From Loktanella sp. M215 (GTDB lineage Bacteria > Pseudomonadota > Alphaproteobacteria > Rhodobacterales > Rhodobacteraceae): DNA of 64,000 bases. This document shows positions 60,660-64,000 of this stretch, piece after piece. Made by a program: the position numbers and the translations under genes. The notes beneath the pieces were generated by a model, which searched no databases, was not told the DNA's origin, and saw only the letters and a list, made by a program, of their open reading frames with translations. Numbering within the stretch: the stretch's first letter is position 1; every line of letters begins with the position of its first letter. The stretch lies in the NCBI RefSeq assembly GCF_021735925.1, contig NZ_WMEA01000001.1:3254001-3318000 (forward strand), in the 5' to 3' direction.

Positions 60660-61345
60660 GCCTCGATCCGGTAACCTGCGCCGCGCACGGTCTTGATCAG
60701 ATCAGTCTCGAATGGTTTGTCGACCTTGGCGCGCAGACGGCTGATGTGCGTTTCGACCACGTTGGTCTGCGGATCAAAACTGATGCCCCAGACGTTTTCC
60801 AGCAACATCGTGCGGGTCTGAATCCGGCCCTTGCGGCGCAGCAGGTGTTCAAGGATCGCGAATTCGCGCGGCAGCAGGTCCAGCTTATGTCCTGCGCGCA
60901 CCACGTCGCGGGTGACGAGGTCCATGCTCAGATCCTCGGCCCTGAGCACCGTCTCTTGCGCCATTGCACGAGGTCTGCGTCCCAAGGCATTGATACGGGC
61001 GGATAATTCACCAAAGGCGAAGGGTTTTACGAGGTAGTCGTCGGCGCCCGCGTTCAGCCCCGCGATCCGGTCGTCGACCGACCCCATGGCGGTCAGGAAC
61101 AACACCGGCGTCCGGTTGCCCGCCCCCCGCAGGGATTTGACCAGCGTCAGCCCGTCGATTTCCGGCAGCATCCAGTCCACGATCATCACGTCGTGGTCGG
61201 CCCCGGTGGCCTGCACCAGCCCGTCGCGGCCGTTCTCGACCAGATCGACGGTGTGCCCTTCTTCGCGCAGACCGCGGGTGATGTACTGGCCGGTGGTCCG
61301 GTCGTCTTCGACCACGAGTATCTTCATCATGTTCCCGTGCAGCAT
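60656..61345 (-). CDS. OmpR/PhoB-family response regulator
   Basis: A 229-residue DNA-binding regulator. The receiver has the acidic pair Asp14-Asp15, phospho-acceptor Asp57 in MIVDWMLPEIDG, Thr in LFLTAMG, and Lys in DDYLVKPFAFGEL. The winged helix at the C-terminus covers about residues 130-229 (LLPREFAILEHLL, NVVETHISRLRAKVD). Start 61345 (MLHGNMMKILVVEDD) was chosen from GAAGGGAA upstream; the ATGs at residues 6 and 7 are alternatives. It is first in an operon with the kinase, preceded by the hairpins that end the HtrA transcript. Confidence 0.92.
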   Translation of the reverse strand: MLHGNMMKILVVEDDRTTGQYITRGLREEGHTVDLVENGRDGLVQATGADHDVMIVDWMLPEIDGLTLVKSLRGAGNRTPVLFLTAMGSVDDRIAGLNAGADDYLVKPFAFGELSARINALGRRPRAMAQETVLRAEDLSMDLVTRDVVRAGHKLDLLPREFAILEHLLRRKGRIQTRTMLLENVWGISFDPQTNVVETHISRLRAKVDKPFETDLIKTVRGAGYRIEA

Positions 61346-61390
61346 GGCGGTTCCCTTCGACAGATGGGGCACGACGCCCCGCTTGGCAAG

Positions 61391-61422
61391 AAAAAGGCCC
61401 CGCCCTGATCAGGAGCGGGGCC
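61391..61422 (-). terminator. Intrinsic terminator of the HtrA-protease gene
   Basis: Minus strand: GGCCCCGC, an interior CCTGATCAGG hairpin, GCGGGGCC, then five Ts. The 8-bp GC stem and T-run fit a Rho-independent terminator between the protease gene and the response regulator gene. Confidence 0.82.
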
Positions 61423-61459
61423 GGACCCCGGCCGGTGCATCGCGGTCGGGGCCAATCTG

Positions 61460-61490
61460 CGGATCGTCCGACGCATCATCGGACGATCCG
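61460..61490. terminator. Second hairpin downstream of the HtrA-protease gene
   Basis: CGGATCGTCCGA, 7-base loop, TCGGACGATCCG: a perfect 12-bp stem ending 13 bases from the protease stop. There is no T-run, so it may be a 3'-end stabiliser rather than a terminator. Confidence 0.55.
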
Positions 61491-61503
61491 TCTTCGATGC
61501 GAA

Positions 61504-62625
61504 TCAGGCGTCTTTCTTGGCCAGATCACCGACGGTGACGTCGATGGTCATTTCCTTGCCGCGGCGCAGGACGACGGCCTTGGTATCGGTGCCGGGGGTC
61601 ACGTCGGCCACGGCGCGGGTCAGCGCACCCACGTCCTTGATGTCCTTGTCATTGAACGACATGATGATGTCGCCATCTTCCAGCCCCGCCTTGGCAGCCG
61701 GGCTGTCAGCGCTGACATCCTCGATCACCGCACCCTTGGGCGCGTCATAGCCCAGGACAGAGGCGATTTCCTCGGTCATCGGCTTGATCTGGACGCCCAG
61801 CCAGCCGCGGGCGATCGTGCCGTCGTCCTGCAGATCGGCCACGACCTTTTGTACCAGATCCGACGGCACGGCGAAACCGATGCCGACCGATCCGCCACCG
61901 GGCGAGAAGATCATCGTGTTCACGCCAATCACCTGGCCGTCCGCGTTGAACAGCGGGCCACCCGAGTTGCCCTTGTTGATCGCCGCATCCGTCTGGATGT
62001 AGTCATCGTAGGGACCGGAGTGGATGTCGCGGGACACGGCGGACACGATGCCGGACGTCACGGTGCCGCCAAGGCCGAAGGGGTTGCCGATGGCCACGGC
62101 CTCGTCACCCGCACGCACAGTGTTGCTGTCGCCCCAGGGCACGGTCGGCAGGTCAGAGCCTGCGTCGATCTTGATCAGGGCGATGTCCGTCAGGGGATCG
62201 ACGCCGATCACCTTGGCATCGTATTCCTTCTCGTTGTTCAGCTTGACCTTCACCGTCTCGGCCCCGTCGACGACGTGGTTGTTGGTGACGATGTAGCCGT
62301 CCTTGGAGATGATGAAACCGGAACCGAGCGCCTGCTGCGGTTCGGGTGCGCCGTTCGGCTGGCTCTGGAACATCGGGCCGAAGCGACGCTCCAGCTCTTC
62401 GCGCGGGAAGCCCGGCGGCAGGGCATCGGCGAGGGACTGGGCGTCCTGCGCCTTTTCCGTCACTTCGATGAAGACGACGGCGGGGGACAGGGTCTCGACC
62501 AGATCGCCGTACCCCCCGGCGGGGACGGCCAGGGCGGCGTTCGGGGTCATGGTGATCGCGGTCGTACCGGCGAGGGCCGCGACCAGGGACAGGGCGGTCG
62601 CGGTGCTGCGGAGGGGCGTGTTCAT
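61504..62625 (-). CDS. HtrA/Deg-family periplasmic serine protease with one PDZ domain
   Basis: A 373-residue trypsin-like envelope protease. A signal peptide precedes the catalytic triad His117 (VTNNHVVDG), Asp147 (LTDIALIKI) and Ser221 (INKGNSGGPLF). A single PDZ domain follows (RGWLGVQIKPMT to the end), as in DegS or short HtrA proteins; DegP has two. The N-terminal GPMFQSQPNGAPEPQ loop is short. The start MNTPLRST has GAGGATG 6 bases upstream. It removes misfolded periplasmic proteins. It is closed by an intrinsic terminator and lies next to a two-component system and an efflux pump. Confidence 0.9.
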   Translation of the reverse strand: MNTPLRSTATALSLVAALAGTTAITMTPNAALAVPAGGYGDLVETLSPAVVFIEVTEKAQDAQSLADALPPGFPREELERRFGPMFQSQPNGAPEPQQALGSGFIISKDGYIVTNNHVVDGAETVKVKLNNEKEYDAKVIGVDPLTDIALIKIDAGSDLPTVPWGDSNTVRAGDEAVAIGNPFGLGGTVTSGIVSAVSRDIHSGPYDDYIQTDAAINKGNSGGPLFNADGQVIGVNTMIFSPGGGSVGIGFAVPSDLVQKVVADLQDDGTIARGWLGVQIKPMTEEIASVLGYDAPKGAVIEDVSADSPAAKAGLEDGDIIMSFNDKDIKDVGALTRAVADVTPGTDTKAVVLRRGKEMTIDVTVGDLAKKDA

Positions 62626-62697
62626 CTGGGGCATCCTCAATGCTGTAACTCGATGAACAACAGATGCACCCCCGCCCTGTCGATCGCCTGACAGTGG

Positions 62698-63750
62698 TTA
62701 TACAGTTTTGTGAGGTTCGGATGCGCCCATGGCGGTGATGCGTCCGGTCAGGTCGATGGCGGCGGTCAGGGCACGCCCCGTCGCCTGAGTCATCAGCGGC
62801 AGGACCATCCATTCCAGCGCCCAGGCCGCACCGGACCGTTCCTGTTCGTGCACCATGGCCTGCTGCATCAGCCCCGCCTGCCCCGCGTTGAAGCGCGCCA
62901 GCGTCACCAGCAGTTCGGCCAGAATCGGGTTCTGCTTGTGCGCCATGGCCGATGACGTGCCGCCGCCCGCGATGGTGACCTCTGCAATGCCTTGCTGGGC
63001 CATCAGGGCCACGTCCTGACCCATCTTGCCAAGGCTGCCGGTGATCAGGGCGAGAAGCCCGGCGTAGGCGACGATGCCGCTGCGGTCCGTGTGCCACGAC
63101 AAGGGCGCCGCCGTCAGGCCAAGGACCTGCGCCATGGGCCCCGCGACATCCGTGAAATCGCCGGTTCCGGTGGGACCGGACAGCGACAGCCGTTCCACCT
63201 GCGCACGGGCGAGGTCAAGGCGCGCGCGGTGATCGACGAGGGGCGCGCGCCAGAGGCGGATGCGGTCGGCCACGGTAACCGGCAGAGCCGCCTGCATCCG
63301 GGTGCGGCCCATCAGGGGATGGGCACCAAAGCGGTCTGCAAGGCCCGCAAGATCTGCCGCGAGGGTTGCCAGGCGACTGTCGATCAGGTCCGTCGTCGCC
63401 TGCAAAGTCAGGGCGAGGGCCGTGTCCAGCACATCCTGAGAGGTGGCGCCGGTGTGGATCGCCCCTGCAGCATCCCCTGCCCCGGATTTCAGCCGCTTGA
63501 TCAGTGCCGGCACCGGCAGGCCGTCGCTGGCGGACCCGGCGGACAGCGCGGCCGCGTCGATCGGGCATCGCGCGATATGGTCGGCGGCGCGCTTGGCGAG
63601 GGTTTCATCGAAACGTCCGGCCTGCCCCATGGCGCGGGAAAAGGCTGCCTCGAAGGCGCGCATGTGGGCGATCTGGGCATCGGCGTCCCAAAGTGCAGCC
63701 ATGTCACCATCCGCGAACAGGCCGTCGTAAAGCGCGTTGGCAAAGCTCAT
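62698..63750 (-). CDS. pcaB: 3-carboxy-cis,cis-muconate cycloisomerase
   Basis: A 350-residue fumarase/aspartase-superfamily enzyme of the protocatechuate branch of the beta-ketoadipate pathway. It lactonises 3-carboxymuconate. HTGATSQDVLDTALAL near residue 97 and the signature GGGTSSAMAHKQNPI near 260 are clear, with LMGRTRMQAALPVTV between them. PcaB proteins are often longer (about 450); this shorter form is usual in Rhodobacterales. The ATG overlaps the pcaC stop (ATGA), so pcaC-pcaB are one transcript. Confidence 0.9.
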   Translation of the reverse strand: MSFANALYDGLFADGDMAALWDADAQIAHMRAFEAAFSRAMGQAGRFDETLAKRAADHIARCPIDAAALSAGSASDGLPVPALIKRLKSGAGDAAGAIHTGATSQDVLDTALALTLQATTDLIDSRLATLAADLAGLADRFGAHPLMGRTRMQAALPVTVADRIRLWRAPLVDHRARLDLARAQVERLSLSGPTGTGDFTDVAGPMAQVLGLTAAPLSWHTDRSGIVAYAGLLALITGSLGKMGQDVALMAQQGIAEVTIAGGGTSSAMAHKQNPILAELLVTLARFNAGQAGLMQQAMVHEQERSGAAWALEWMVLPLMTQATGRALTAAIDLTGRITAMGASEPHKTV

Positions 63751-64000
63751 TCGACGGCCATGTCCGCGAGGGTGTCCTTGGCGAGCTTGATCGCGTGGTT
63801 CGCCTTTGGCACGCCGGCATAGACCGCGACATGCATGAAGGCCTGCAGGATATCCGACGGTGTCGCCCCGGTGCGGGCCGTGGCGCGGACGTGCATCGGG
63901 ATTTCGGCAAAGTTGCCGGTGGCGGCCAGCAGGGCCAGCGTCAGCATCGACCGCTCGCGCTGCGTGATCGCGTCAGAGGCCCAGACCGTGCCCCAGGCGC
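63747..64000 (-). CDS. pcaC: 4-carboxymuconolactone decarboxylase (partial, N-terminus outside window)
   Basis: The visible 84 residues form the C-terminal part of PcaC: AWGTVWASDAITQRERSMLT, then LALLAATGNFAEIPMHVRA, TGATPSDILQAFMHVAVYAG, and VPKANHAIKLAKDTLAD. The frame is open to the window edge, and the internal Met at 63947 is not the start. It decarboxylates gamma-carboxymuconolactone to the enol-lactone, the step after PcaB, with which it overlaps. Confidence 0.88.
   Translation of the reverse strand, partial: AWGTVWASDAITQRERSMLTLALLAATGNFAEIPMHVRATARTGATPSDILQAFMHVAVYAGVPKANHAIKLAKDTLADMAVE

Noticed and set aside
1..64000. CRISPR arrays, prophage, insertion sequences, tRNA or rRNA genes
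   Set aside because: No regularly spaced repeats, transposase or phage-type proteins, or cloverleaf-like or rRNA sequences were recognised. The type-A/B repeats are dispersed, not arrayed.

Overview
The window is about 64 kb of GC-rich DNA from an alphaproteobacterium. It is most likely a marine member of the Rhodobacteraceae (Roseobacter group). The grounds are the adjacent dmdA-acuI pair for dimethylsulfoniopropionate (DMSP), the imuA-imuB-dnaE2 mutagenesis cassette with a GTTC-N7-GTTC type LexA box, pcaBC, many ATGA-coupled genes and the gene content overall. I saw no rRNA, tRNA, CRISPR, prophage, transposase or origin. The window looks like ordinary chromosome.

Layout. 1-3632 (minus): a BCCT osmolyte transporter cut by the window edge, then acuI and dmdA. 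3669-5604 (minus): an operon of a DUF2182 membrane protein, a DUF1326 Cys-rich protein and a DinB-fold protein. 5803-7585: an orphan periplasmic binding protein and an FAH-family hydrolase. 7704-11950 (plus): a PqiABC-type lipid-transport operon with split PqiA and a very long PqiB. 12125-18052 (plus): hydantoinase/oxoprolinase A and B, an SDR and an acyl-CoA dehydrogenase. 18056-22505: a GntR regulator with a Gfo/Idh dehydrogenase, divergent from an SsuD-like monooxygenase, an aldo-keto reductase and a flavin reductase. This last trio resembles the oxygenolytic sulfoquinovose route. 22606-28836: a xylose-type locus (xylF, xylH, xylG, xylB with divergent xylR). 28833-31747: an ASPIC/UnbV protein and a di-haem peroxidase. 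32000-38345: imuA, imuB, dnaE2. 38371-40110: a carboxymuconolactone decarboxylase-family protein and an MFS exporter. 40120-45086 (minus): pxpB-pxpC-pxpA, kynureninase and a VOC-bicupin fusion. 45165-48487 (minus): class I fumarase, a Y-family polymerase and a small membrane protein. 48569-54730: an esterase, rbsD, a 26-residue membrane peptide on the opposite strand, a DUF59 protein, MscS, an IscA-type protein, a 2OG dioxygenase and tpiA. 54766-62625 (minus): an RND pump with adaptor, a histidine kinase with response regulator, and an HtrA protease. 62698-64000 (minus): pcaB and a partial pcaC.

The most interesting non-coding signal is a family of at least eight intergenic repeats, all lying next to gene ends. 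Five copies (type B) share a TTCTTCTGGTC/AAATACTTCGGGG core. Four of those five are followed by a hairpin whose sequence differs from copy to copy while its pairing is kept, and all five carry a G-run/C-run hairpin. The compensatory changes argue for a selected structure. Other observations worth checking are the SsuD/AKR/flavin-reductase module, a LexA box lying over the imuA promoter and start, and a 26-codon gene with a strong ribosome-binding site.

Limits: all calls come from reading sequence and translations. No alignments, profile searches or structure predictions were run. Start codons were chosen by ribosome-binding site, overlap with neighbours and family length.
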